A DNA stretch of 64,000 nucleotides from Serripes groenlandicus (taxonomy: Eukaryota; Mollusca; Bivalvia; Cardiida; Cardiidae). Every line of letters begins with the position of its first letter. The first letter of the stretch is position 1. Under the pieces are notes generated by a model. The model had not been told where the DNA came from. It saw only the letters and a program-made list of their open reading frames with translations, and made no database searches. A program made the position numbers and the translations under genes. The DNA lies in contig JASEVX010000012.1 of assembly GCA_031761405.1 (NCBI GenBank), positions 22,871,723-22,935,722 of the forward strand, in the 5' to 3' direction. Positions 45,416 to 59,000 of this stretch are shown here, one piece after another.

Positions 45416-45443
45416 AGGTCAAAGGTCAAGGTCATGGTGACCT
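45416..45443 (+). promoter_or_regulatory. Second DR1 plus ERE-type palindrome
   Basis: AGGTCA-A-AGGTCA at 45416-45428 followed directly by AGGTCATGGTGACCT at 45429-45443. Same layout as 44966-44993, one repeat cycle later. Confidence 0.45.
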
Positions 45444-46322
45444 TGTGAGGTAAAAAATGGTTTCCGCTCAATAACTGAAGAATGCTTGGGCCGAGGAACT
45501 CCATACATGGTATGCAGGTTGACCAATCCCAGTAGAAGATCCTATTACTTTTGAGGTCAAAGTCAAGGTCACAGTGACAATGAGCTGAAACATTGTTTTT
45601 GCTTAATAACTGTAGAATGCTTTGGCCATGGAAGTTAATACTTGGTGTGCAGGTTGGTCACCACCAGTAGATGACCCCTATTGATTTTGAGGTCACTAGC
45701 TTAAAGGTCAAGGTCATGGTAACCTTCAGCTGAAAAATGTGTTTTACTCAATAACTCAAGAACGCTTATACCCAGGCACTTCATACTTGGTGTGCAGCTT
45801 GGTCCTAACCTGTAAATGACCCCTATTGATTTTGATGTCAGCAGGTCAAAGGTCAAGGTCGTGGTGGCCTTTGGCTGAAAAATGGTTTCCGCTCAATAAC
45901 TGAAGATTGCTTGGGCCCAGAAACTTCATACTTGATGTGCAGGTTGGTCACCAGCAGCAAATGACCCCTATTGATTTTGAGGTAACTAGGTCAAAGACCA
46001 AGGTCATGGTAACCCTCAGCTGAAAAATGGTTTCTGCTCAATAACTGAGGATTGTCACTGTTGCTTCATCTCCAGTCCAAAACTAAAAAATTCATCTCCA
46101 TCATTTCTTTTCCTCCCCTACGACCACACAAATGGGGAGACAAGCGCTTTTTCAAAAAAGCAATCTCTAGTTATGTTTAAAGTTCTTATCAGACAACAGT
46201 ACATTTGTATATATATATATAACATTGGGTATTTATATAGTAAGCACAGATTTGCTTATTTTCTCCTGTAAATAAATTGCAGGCTTGCCCATGCAATAGG
46301 TGTTTGTTTGTGTTTAGTAGGG

Positions 46323-46544
46323 TTAACCCTTTCCCTCATACGACAATTCTGCAGCAGACGACATATTTTGTCCAAAAATAGAAAATCTCTTTAATTGAAT
46401 GGATAACCTATGACTAAAGGTGGAAAACATTGTGGCAAAAGAAGAAATTTCTCGTTATGAGCAATTTATCCTTTCATCACAATGTTTTCAAAAGTCGTCT
46501 CCAGCAGACACGTCAGAAAGCATCTGTATGTTGGAAAGTGTTAA
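46323..46544 (+). mobile_element. TTAA MITE, full length
   Basis: TTAACCCTTTCCCTCATACG to GGAAAGTGTTAA, core mutated (GAAGAAATTTCTCG). Confidence 0.83.
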
Positions 46545-46674
46545 GGCTGGGAACTTAATATACTTTTATACCCAGGCAGGGTTACCTCCAAAAAAGGCAT
46601 CTCTTTAGAATGCAAACCTCTTTAGAACATCAAGTCAATTTTCTAAGTGTAAGGTGGACAATTTATGCAAATAT

Positions 46675-46882
46675 TTAACCCTTTCCCACATACAGCAATT
46701 TTGCACAAGTTTAGTTCTCTATAAATCTCTATAAATCGAAGAAATATTTTAAAAAGAAGTTGAAAACATTGTGATAAAAGGAGAAATTGCTCGTTTTGAG
46801 CAATTTCTCCTTTTGTCACATTGTTTTCAATAGACGTCTCCTAAAAGGCATCGGAAAGCGTCTGTATGTGGGAAAGGGTTGA
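46675..46882 (+). mobile_element. TTAA MITE, full length, ~110 bp upstream of a thrombospondin exon
   Basis: TTAACCCTTTCCCACATACAGC to GTGGGAAAGGGTTGA. The core hairpin GGAGAAATTGCTC/GAGCAATTTCTCC is intact. Confidence 0.83.
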
Positions 46883-46992
46883 AAAAGAAGAGAAGCAATA
46901 ATCTTAAGTTGAAGTGGAAAATATTGCAGGCAAAGGAGTTATTTACTAGATGTTTTCTTAAGACAATTTATTCATTCTTCATTGTTCAACAG

Positions 46993-47097
46993 TGTAAACC
47001 TGGTTATGCTGGTACCGGGAAGCTCTGCGGCATTGATACAGACTTGGATGGAAGGCCGGACACCGGACTTTCTTGCACAGACAATGCATGTAAAAAG
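46993..47097 (+). CDS. Thrombospondin exon: EGF tail and first type-3 motif
   Basis: 35 codons, phase 0 at both ends. Acceptor TTCAACAG, donor AAAAAG|GTAATG. Includes [16 protein letters not shown], the conserved EGF-to-type-3 junction. Confidence 0.9.
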
Positions 47098-50000
47098 GTA
47101 ATGTATAATCTGATTCACTGATTTTCAGCGGAAGATTAAATTTTCTCGATCACAAGAGAGCCATTATCCATGATTTTTTAGCTACATTTCTGTTCTAGGC
47201 TATTAACCCTTTCCCTCATACGACAATTCTGCAGCAGACGACTTTGAACATATTTTGTCAAAAAATAGAAAATCTATATAATTAAATATATAGATAACCT
47301 ATGACTAAAAGTGGAAAACATTGTGGCAAAAGGAGAAATTGCTCGTTTTGAGCATTTTCTTCTTTTGTCACTATGTTTTCAAAAAGCCTTCTGCTGCAGA
47401 AGCGTCAGAAAGCGTCTATATGAGGGAAAGGATTAAATGTCCTTGACCATGGATATTTCATCCTAAGCGTTGCAATTTTAACACACTCTCAAAAAAGGCC
47501 AACAAATATTTAAAGCAAAAGATATATCTTTGGTACATTAATAACAGTTCTTCTGGTATTATAATATTACTAATTATGTCTCCCCCTGTATACAGGGGAG
47601 ATATATTGTTTTTGTCCTTGATGTCTGTCTGTCTGTCTGTCTGTTCGTCCCCAAAATCTTGTCCGATCCATATCTCCCAGACGGCTTGAAGGATTTTCAT
47701 GAAACTTGGGTCACATGTTCACCTCATCAAGGCGACGTGCAGAACCCGCGTCTCGAGAATATAGGGTCAAGGTCAAGGTCACGCTTGAAGGTCAAAGGTT
47801 TGAGGCTTTATTTCGTGTCCGCTCCATATCTCCCAGACGGCTTGAAGGATTTTCATGAAACTTGGGTCACATGTTCACCTCATCAAGGCGACGTGCAGAA
47901 CCCGCGTCTCGACAATATAGGGTCAAGGTCAAGGTCACGCTTGAAGGTCAAAGGTTTGAGGCTTTATTTCGTGTCCGCTCCATATCTCCGAGACGGCTTG
48001 AAGGATTTTCATGAAACTTAGGTCACATGTTCACCTTATCAAGGCGACGTGCAGAACCTGCGTCTCGACAATATAGGGTCAAGGTCACGCTTGAAGGTCA
48101 AAGGTTTGAGGCTTTATTTCGTGTCCGCTCCATATCTCCGAGACGGCTTGAAGGATTTTCATGAAACTTGGCTCACATGTTCACCTCATCAAGGCGACGT
48201 GCAGAACCCGCGTCTCGACAATATAGGGTCAATGTCAAGGTCACGCTTGAAGGTCAAAGGTTTGAGGCTTTATTTCGTGTCCGCTCCATATCTCCCAGAC
48301 GGCTTGAAGGATTTTCATGAAACTTGGGTCACATGTTCACCTCATCAAGGTGACGTGCAGAACTTGCGTCTCGACAATATAGGGTCAATGTCAAGGTCAC
48401 GCTTGAAGGTCAAAGGTTTGAGGCTTTATTTTGTGTCTGCTCCATATCTCCCAGACGGCTTGAAGGATTTTAATGAAACTTTGGTCACATGTTCACCTCA
48501 TCAAGGCGACGTGCAGAACCCGTGTCTCGACAATATAGGGTCAAGGTCAAGGTCACGCTTGAAGGTCAAAGGTTTGAGGCTCTATTTCGTGTCCGCTCCA
48601 TATCTCCAAGACGGCTTGAAAGATTTTCATGAAACTTGGGTCACATGTTCACCTCATCAAGGCGACGTGCATAACCCGCGTCTCGACCATACCGGGTCAA
48701 GGTCAAGGTCACGTTTGAAGGTCAAAGGTTTGAGGCTTTATTTTGTGTCAACTCCATATCTCCAAGACGGTTTGAAGTATTTTCATGAAACTTGGGTCAG
48801 ATGTTCACCTCATCAAGGCGACGTGCAGAACCCGCGTCTCGACCATACCGGTTCAAGGTCAAGGTCACGCTTGAAGGTCAAAGGTTTTAGGCTTTATTTT
48901 GTGTCCGCTCCATATCTCCTTAAAGGATTTTCATGAAACTTGGGTCACATGTTCACCTCATCAAGGCGACGTGCAGAACCCGCGTCTCCACCATACCGGT
49001 TAAAGGTCAAGGTCACGCTTGAAGGTCAAAGGTTTTAGGCTTTATTTCGTGTCCAGTCAATATCTCCAAGACGGCTTGAAGGATTTTCATGAAAATTTGG
49101 TCACATGTTCACCTCATCAAGGCGACGTGCAGAACCCGCGTCTCGAACATACTGGGTCAAGGTCAAGGTCATGCTTGAAGGTCAAAGGTTTGAGGCTTTA
49201 TTTTGTGCCGCTCCATATCTCCAAAACAGCTTAAAGAATTTTCATGAAACTTGGGTCACATGTTCACCTCATCAAGGCGACGTGCAGAGCCCGCATCTCG
49301 ACCATACCGGTTCAAGGTCAAGGTCACGCTTGAAGCTCAAAGATTTTAGGCTTTATTTCCTGTCCACTCAATATCTCCAAGACGGCTTGCTTATGTTTAG
49401 CAACAGTTGTTAACTGTTTTGAAGAATACTTCAGTCTTGAATGTTACAGCTGCAGTAAAAATATGTGTTTCTGTAAACCATTCGAAATCATGTCCACTTT
49501 GTACCAGGTCAAGACAAAACATTAGTAATTAAAAATTGAGTACTGTCCAACTTGGTCAAATTTTTGTTTGTCTGCTTTATAGGTTGGAATGTTTTGAGAG
49601 ATTTTGACAGATATTTGAGGGGGAGACATATGTTTTTGTCAAAACAATTCTAGTTTATTTCTCTGGATGTGGTCTTCTTGTTTTTTCTGCATCCATCTTT
49701 CTGTTTAGAAAATTGAATTTTGCAATCATTCAGAAAGTATCAATGGTTCATGAGACTTGATGTGTGCATAGAGAGCAATTAGTAGATCAGGCATATCAGT
49801 TTTAGCTTTTCTGGCCAAAGTGCTTGAATTTGAAGCTGTATATAGTCACACAGTTGTGTCTGTCTGTCTTTAACCCTTTCCCTCATATAGACGCTTTCTG
49901 ACGTCTCTGCAGCAGACAGCTTTTTGAAAACATAGTGACAAAAGAAGAAACTGCTTAAAACAAGTAATTTCTCCTTTTGCCACAATTTTTTTTCCACTTT

Positions 50001-53000
50001 TAGTCATAGGTTATCCATTCAATTATAGAGATTATCCATTTTTTGACAAAATATGTTTCAAAGTCGTCTGCTGCATAATTGTCGTATGAGGGTAAGGGTT
50101 AAACAATTCATTTAACTGACTTCCTCTCATGAACCATTTAACAGATGTTCATGAAATTTGTCTGGAAGAATCTTTGCATCAAGTTATTTCAAAATTGTAC
50201 AATCAGTGCAACAGCAGTTCACAATATGGCTGCCAGAGCTTAAACTAGAAAAAATATTTATGCGGAAACCACAAGAATTTAAATTTATCTGATTTTAAGC
50301 ATTTATTTTCTTTTTGGCCCGTACCAAAGTTGTAAATATGATGATAGGGTTAGTTTTACATAGAAATGTATAGTGAAAACTATAACCCTTTCTCACATAC
50401 AACAAATGTGCAGCAGACGACTTTTTACTCCTTTGTCTCAATGTTTTCAAAAGTTTGCGTCAGAAAGTATCTGTATACATGTGGGAAAGGGTTAAAAATC
50501 TTCTGAAGTTTTTAGAGCTGGAGATAAAATATTTGGTTGTTAACATTTAACCTGTTGGTCCCAAATGGTCTCCTCACCTAAGTTGTACATGGGTTGGAAC
50601 GCCTGTCTCCAGCTTCTGAAGTGTCAGATGTATTCTCCCAAGTTTAATCTTCGTTTCAAATTCTTCCATAAACAGTCTTTATTTAGTGGACAACTTTATA
50701 GAAAGCATAATCTGGAAAACATAGCAATTATGAGCCTCTCTCTACATAATGATGATAATAATGATGATGGAAATATTAATGATAATAATGATGATGATGA
50801 TAATAAGAAATGATATTGATGTTGATGATGATGATAATATTAATGGTAATATTGATGTATAATTTACTTGACTGGTGTCAGCTTACACTAATCATGCTTA
50901 ATGTCTGCTTCTTGGAGACTTTACCAGTATTCATGCTTTTTGTGTTGAAAAGCTCAAAAGGCAGAACCCTCTCATCATGGGATTCGAACCTGTGACCTTT
51001 TGTATGAGAGGAGGATGCTGTTCCACTAATAGTTTAGTTACATTGATGAGGATGATAAAGATGTTTTAAACTCTATGACATGATGATGATGATGATGATG
51101 ATTGGGATGATATTTTTTACTTCAGGATAACTGTATGTCCGTGCCAAACAGCAATCAGGAAGACACTGATACAGATAACTCAGGGAACAACTGCGATGTT
51201 GATGATGATAACGATGGTCGCTACGATTATCTGGTAATTTAACTCTTATCTTGATACAGATCAGTCCAGCCTTGATATTTCGGTCCTTATATTTCTTTGC
51301 ACATCTGAAGTAGTCAGCTTTTTAATCGTTGGAATTATATGATGGAAAACCTCAATACATGAAATAGAATTATTCAATAAATGAAATAGTGTTATTTAAT
51401 AAATGTAATTGGTTGAAAACAGTGTGACTAAAGGAGAAATTGCTCATGATGAGCAATTTCTCCTTTTGTAGCACTGTTTTTAAAAGTAGTCATATGGTAA
51501 GTTTTAAAGAAGATGGCTGTCACACCAGATGTTGTGAGTTCAATTCCAGATTTATCTATTTTAGTCAAGTCTGCTGCTGCAAAGACGTCAGATCTCATCT
51601 GCATTCCTACGTACAACAACATTCTGCAGCAGATGACTTACAAAGCATGTAGGCAAAAAAATAGAAAATCCCTATGACGGTACAATTACTGAACATAGTT
51701 GAAAAAACATTGTGAGAAAATGAGAAATTGCTCATTGCATTGTAAAACAAGTTTGTGTTTGTTATATATATTGATCACTCAATTATATTTTTTAGGATAA
51801 TTGTCAGTTTGTGTCAAACTTCAACCAAAGTGATACAGATAGTGATGGGACTGGCGATGTGTGCAGCGTGGATACAGATGGCGATGGTTAGTTAAACTTT
51901 TATTACAGATTTCAAAAATTTAATTTTTTCTTTTGATATATAGACAATTTATCAATATATAACTTAATTACTGATGGAAATGGTGTTAAATCCCCCAAAA
52001 AACTGGGTGATACTAAGAGATCACATCTCCATCATTTGATGTCAATCATTCACTTAATTTGGTTTATGAAATGATTATTGGAAGGCATTACATTGTGTTC
52101 ATTCAAACGCTCTTGTTAATTGTTAAATTTTTCAAATTCAGTCAAACCTTTGCTAAAGACCACCTTGGAATGGCATTTTCCTGTCTTTAGCAAACAGCAC
52201 TTTTAGTTTCCCAATAACTCATTTTCTGCATAAAGACCACTTGTGACCAAAGACCAAATTAGGTGGTCTTTATACACAGGTTCCATTGTTTAGCATTTCA
52301 ATTGAAATTTGACTGATCACATTAAATGTATTTGATGATGCAATTGACAGCTGTCACCTTGTGTCAAATAACAGTAGAGACGACCTTGACGGCAAAAGTA
52401 TTGGTGACAGTTATGACAACTGCCCATCAAAGAGTAGTTGTCTGTCACATTTCGAGGGCTGTAACGGTTGTAACCAAAAACCTATTTTGAGATCCCTGGT
52501 TTAGGGTTAATTTTGACCTCTTTCAGAACGAGCAATGGCACCAACATTTCCATTGTTTACCAAGAAAAATGAATTTAACGCTTATAAAGACTTTATGGCG
52601 AGGTGATTAACCTTGGTAAAAAAATACAAATTTTAGTTTACAGCTGTTTCACGCCAAGCCCTCGATTTTCTCTGGTTTTATTTTATGAATTGATTACTGG
52701 CAGGTTTCACAATCATGTTTTCCCTCAAACACACTTGTAAATTTTTAAATCTTTTGAACTGTAGCATTTCAGCTGCTTATAATTTAGGAATTTGTCTGAT
52801 TACTCCACAGGTATTGATGATACAATTGACAACTGTCGCCTCGTGTCAAATAACGCCCAAACGGACAGTGACAGTGATGGTATTGGTGACAGCTGTGATA
52901 ACTGTCTATCAACGAGTAACGTCAATCAGGACGACATCAATGGTAATGGCGTTGGTGATGCATGCGAAACAGTGACCTTGACTAATATAGATGAGTATGT

Positions 53001-56000
53001 ACGAGGGATGTTCAACTTTTATTTAAACAAATTGAAAAAGTACCACAAAACTTGTTTTATTTGCATTTTATTGCAACAAGTGCTCAATTTCAGCTCCATG
53101 ACAATAATTTATCATTCTACAATCTTTCGGCCAAGATGACAATGTTTTATTTATAGTTCCTTGCTCAAGTTTTCTTCACTCATCTTTCAGTGGGCGTATG
53201 CGTCCTGTTAAGGTGTTAACGTTTGGCTTTTATTATCTGCTCTTCGATATCCTCTATATTCCAAATTCCATTGGCGCTGCATCGGATGTGGTTGGCATCC
53301 ATTCTCCAGGTGTAACATACATCACATTTTGGGTCTTGTGAAACTGAATGGTGTTTTCTGTCTTTTGGCTTGATGCAGAATCTTGCTGAAACACCTTGTC
53401 CTGTTTTTACAAAACTAAAAAGGTTTAAGCACATTTTTAACAAAATTTTAGACCAAACTGCATATTTTTCTAGGCCATTTTGGCTATCAAAACCTTCCTT
53501 GATGCATTTATATTTCAATCATAGAAGATCCTGATTGGGCTGCCCGAAGGAGCAGACTGATTGTTATTTTTGCTGGTTTGAGAGACCCTAAGGTTGGTTA
53601 GCCCATGATGTAACTAGTTTGTCTCTCTATGGACCAGGGTCAAATGGTTAATTCATGGATCAGATACGCAAATTAGATGCAGTATTTTAACCAATATTTT
53701 TTTTTTTTGATATGTTCTGTCAAGTACACTCAAACATGTTTGTGCATCCCAAAAATAGCCATGTTATTCATGCCATTGGGCGGGGCATAAAATACAATCT
53801 TGGATCTATGAATTGACCAGGGTTCAATTTCACCAAAGAAATACTTAAATACTTAAAAGCCTATTTCATCATTTTTGTTTCCCTAATATTTTATAAAACA
53901 TGAATGGTGGAATGTAGTTAAGTAAATGACTGACATAAATAGTTACCTCAATGCAGGCTAACAATTCATGTTATAAAAATGACATAATCTGGCATTTTTA
54001 TTAGGGAAACAAGACTGATGAAATGTGCTTGTAAGCATTAAGTATTACTTAGCGCTATGTAAGGTTGGTGGAATGGGACCCAGAAGATCTTACTGGAGCT
54101 GTATCTATTTTCCAGGGATGGTGATGGTATTTTAGACAGTTCTGATAATTGTCCTTCATACATGAATGGTGATCAATCGGACACAGACTCTGATGGCATA
54201 GGTAATTAAACCCTTTCCCACCTGCAGACGCATTTTTACACAATAGCAACAGACGAATTTGGAAAACTTTGGCAAAGGTGAAATTGAGCAATTTCTCCTT
54301 TGGCCGCAATGTTTTCAACTTTATTTAACAATTAAGCTATTTTTTATGGAGATTTTTCCGGTCTTTGTCACCATTATTTCAAAGTTGTCTGCTGCAGATT
54401 TGTTGTATGTGGGGAAAGGGTTAACAAAATCTGCAGCAGACGACTTCGAAAACATTAAATCAAAAATAAATATGGAAGCACTTTATTAATAAAAGAGCAA
54501 CTATTGAATGAAGTAAAGAAAATACATTGTGGTGAAAGGAGAAATTGCTCATTATGAAAACTTACTCCTATTTTCACAATGTTTTTAAAAGTCGCCTTCT
54601 GCAGGAAGTTTCTGTATTTAGGAAAGGGGGTTAATATATACCTTTCTCTCTGATAATAGCTGATTCATTGATTGGTTGAGTTTTTAGCCCTATCCCACAT
54701 ACAGACACATTTTTGACACATCTCCAGCAGACGAATTCATAATGAACAGTGTAGCGGTTTACCGCAATGATTTTAACTTGATTCAATTTACCTTCATTTG
54801 TAATGATTTTCCATAGATTGCCTAGATATTTTCAAAGAGTCCTGCTGCAGATATGCAGGATAGGGTAAACCATTAATGCAGTTTTCAAAGTGTTTCAATG
54901 ATGTATCTATTTCACCAACCACTGTCTTTCATCCGTTCTTCACATTATTTTCTTACCAGTCAATCGGCTACCTTTCCACATAGACTTTATAAGTTTTAGC
55001 CTCTTAGTTTAAACTTATTTATTTTACATCGATTGTGAAACAAGCTTTAACCCTTTACCTAATATAGACACTTTCTGACGCCTCTGCAGCAGACGGCTTT
55101 TTGAAAACATAGTGACAAAAGAAGAAATTGCTCAAAATGAGCAATTTCTCCTTTTGCCACAATGTTTTCCCCTTTTAGTCTTAGGTTATCCATTCAATTA
55201 TAGAGATTTTCTATTTTTTGACAAAATATTTTCAAGTCGTCTGCTACAGAATTGTTGTATGAGGGAAAGGGTTAAACTTAAATTAATCAAGTTTGATGGT
55301 CTGCTTCCTGGAGACATGACCAGTACTCTCGCCATTTGTGAGGAAAAATCACCAAGGCAGTACCGGCTCAATACGCGATTCGAACCCAGGACCTTTGGTA
55401 CGAGATGATGGCGCTCTATCGGCACTCTACCACTGCACCACTGTCTGTAGCTCTTAGTGGTGCCATTAACTTTAGTCAATTGTTAGAAAGAATTTTGGTG
55501 GAAAGATGATTTTAACAGATTGAATTGATGCAATGATATATTTTTATCTATACTGCTTGTAATCAAATGGCTAAAGTTAGCTCATAAATCCTGTATATAT
55601 TTTTCTCCTCAAGGTGATTTATGCGATGATGATATTGATGGCGATGGTGTAACCAATGCCAACGACAACTGTGATTACCTTAGCAACAGTAACCAAGCTG
55701 ATATAGATGGTAATAGAGTTGGGGATGTGTGTGAGACTGATGCTGATGGTGACGGAATCAACGATGACGTCGACTCATGTCCTCATAACCCATCTCGAAG
55801 TTCTCTGTCGTTTAGCAGTTATTCTACAGTGTTATTGGATCCGTCATCAACATCCGCGACACCAAACTGGTTGATTAAATCTGATGGAGGGGAAGTGGAG
55901 CAGACTGTCAGTACTGATATGCCTGTCATGCTTATAGGTATTAATCAGCAATGTTGACCAGGTCCCTTGTGTTATGATATGTAGCTTGTTTTGGAGTCCT

Positions 56001-59000
56001 ATTGGATCTAGGTAGAGTTATCCTTTTCCTGCATATAACAAATCTTGAGCAGACGACTTGAAAACATCTTTGCAACATGTGGAAACACTCTTTGAATCAA
56101 TGTACAATTACAGAAAAGAGTTGAAAACATAATGAGCAATTTCTCCTTATGCCACAATGTTTTCAAAAGTTGTCCGCTGCAGAGGCATCAGGAAGCGTCT
56201 GCATGTGGGAAAGGAGTTACTGGTAAGAGTCAGAGTTTTAATTGTAAGTGTATAACTTTTATAGACTAAAATACATCTTCTGACAAACAACGGAAATGTA
56301 GCTCCACTTATTGAATGCTTATGTAACTTTAAATTTGATTGATGTCATATTGAAGAGTCAATAAGATCAAAAATCACCAGAATGTGACTCAGATGTTACT
56401 CAAATGTGACTCAGATGCGACTCAGATGTGAGTCTGTCCATGGGAAAAGGTACAAGAAGGCTTTTGTGAACAGTGTAGAACTAGATCAGCCTGTGCATTC
56501 TCACAATCTGATTATCTCTTTCCCAAATACATTAAATCTGAAGAAGATTACTTTGAAAGGATAAATTGCTCAATATGAGCACCGTTTTCAACAATGTTTT
56601 AGTCATATCACAGCGGCCAGTTCACCTATTTATATGTTTCCTGGTTTTCTCACACCAGTACTTTACACAACATACTTTCCAAGCAACTGGCTGCTTTTCC
56701 ACATAGACTGTAAGCCCATTGGTGAAAGACGAAGGACGCTTGTCACAGTGACTTTTGTCAAACGTCAGAAAGCATGCTGGCCGAGCTGGGGTTCGAAGTC
56801 ACAACCCCTGGATTGACAGCCCGCCTCGCTACCGACTGAGCTACCGGGGCTCGGCACAGACAGAGACAACACATAAAGTATTGATTACAGAAGACTGGTT
56901 ATATGCTTCAAATCATGTCTGTGTTTAGGAAAGGGTTAACATGTTATGGTATTTGTAATGTTTTTGCAGTTTAATTGAATTTCCGAAAAGGGCCTGTACA
57001 AGGTTAATTGACAAAAACCTATTTAGACTACATTTCTAGATTACATGTTGAAGTGTGTATGTTGACATTAAGGACAATCATATGTCAGAGTGTGTTTCTT
57101 TCATTGGAACTATTTTGTCTCATTAATTAATGCAAGCAGGTTGTTGTTTGTGATTCGGTCGAACCAATGAAATCGTTGTAAAAGCAGATTATAACCAATA
57201 ACAACTTGGATTTTCGCGGAGGAATTCAATTGTAATCTATGGTTGCAGCCATAAGTAGACTTTTCGAAAGCAGGCTAGCAATGTGATAGGGGCGAAATGC
57301 CCCTATCCCAAAAATTGAAAGCTTGTTCCTTCTACAATCAACGTAAAATAATTACTTTTAAACGAAATGAATGTTAGAAAGTAAACAATGGTAACATTGC
57401 ATTTTATCCCATATTTTTGTAAGTGCCATATGGCGATATTAAGGTTACACTCTGGTAGGTTTTATTTTGACAGGTGTCTGGGTTTTTTCGGAAGCATTTT
57501 GGAGTGCCCATAGTCAGGGCACTTTTTCTGGTACTGGCACTAGTTAGAAGGGATCAAGGGCATGAATAAGAGCATTGTGTCAGTGACAAAACTCAAATAC
57601 TGTTTAAAATTGGCATAAAATCCAAATAAATCGAATCAAATTTTTACAGGGTCCGAGTCATACGGGTCTGTGGAATATGCCGGAACATGGTATACGTCTG
57701 ACACGACGGCATCAGACTATTTTGGGTTTGTGTTCGGTTACGTGAGCAGTCGAAAGTTTTATATTGTGATATGGAAAGGTCAACACTACAACTATAAAGA
57801 CCTCGGCCAGTCTACTTATAAAGCGGGAATACAGGGACCGCAGATTAAGGTATAAGCCTTTGATCTGATGTTCTATTCTTAGAGTCCTCTGCTTGTACGC
57901 TTTCCTGTATACCAAAAATCTGTAATAGACAACTTTGATAAACATCCAGGTCAACAAATTGAAAACCTCTATAAATGATATTTTAATAATTGGATAGAGC
58001 TGAAAACATCCAGGCCAAAATTCTCATTATGAGCAATTTCTTCTTTTGCCACAATGTTCTGCTGCAGAGGAGTAAGAAAGCGTCCTAAGTTGGAAAAATA
58101 TCTCTAGAAAAATGTTACATCTGGTCAAAAGGGTCATAGTTTGGAATGTAATATAAAATGTGGGAAAAGGAGAGATCGCAGAATTTGAGTGATTTCTCCT
58201 TTTTGCACATTGTTTTGCTAAAGCTTACTGCTGCAACAAATATATATATAGGATCTGACATGAGTTGTCATTTTATATAAAGTTTTATTAAACGAGTTCA
58301 AGATTTTTTTTATTAAGCGAACCTTTGGCGAGCTTAATAATAAATTTCTTGAACTCGTTTAATAAAACTTTATTAAATGACAACGAATGTCAGATTCTTT
58401 TTATCACATGACGAAAACACACAAAGAAAAGCGGGTTTTCCAAAGCTATTTTAATTTCGTCAGTAAATCGTATAACAATGCCACAAATAATTATTCCCGA
58501 GGTCATATTCAGCTTAGTTTATTAAAAAGAATAATAAATAACACTCATGAGATATTATATCTATCACATAAAGTGACTTATGAGGCGTATTTCGATAAAA
58601 ATGTACTTAACGTTTACAATATTTCTAGATGAAATTTACGGGTTTTGGCGCCAAAGTGACTAACGTATGACGTCAAAACGTTGACGTGACGTCATTTTTT
58701 CCTAGTATTAGGTCATGTTATATTACACACGTTGTATATAAAGAAATACGTAATGGGTATATTACATAGGATACAAGCAACGTCATATGATAAATTATGT
58801 TATCAATGTTTTGAAAGTACTGAAACCTGTCTGCCTAAGCACTAGTTTGTAGTACTGCTTGGAAAGCACAAATGCAATCTTTTGTTTGTTTGTTTGTATG
58901 GTGTTTTACGCCACTTTCAACAATTGTTCAGTTATAATCACAGTGTTTCCTGGTCCATTTGCCCTGTCATTAGGCTAACCCTACAGCCCTGAAGACCCAA

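Larger units (their letters stand above)
44770..46176 (+). repeat. ATGTCTCCCCC element with ~146-bp tandem units rich in AGGTCA
   Basis: It starts ATGTCTCCCCCATTACATGG and ends AATGGGGAGACAAG. About eight units carry CTCAATAACTGAAGAACGC, TTCATACTTGGTATGCAGG and AGGTCA clusters. Some AGGTCA arrangements match nuclear-receptor response elements exactly (separate entries). Confidence 0.8.

Noticed and set aside
47659..49413. Long plus-strand frames (120, 295, 71 and 102 codons) that look like a repetitive protein
   Set aside because: They are one frame of a 156-bp tandem repeat (3 x 52), with no start context, splice evidence or domain. The neighbouring element with a different period has no such frames.
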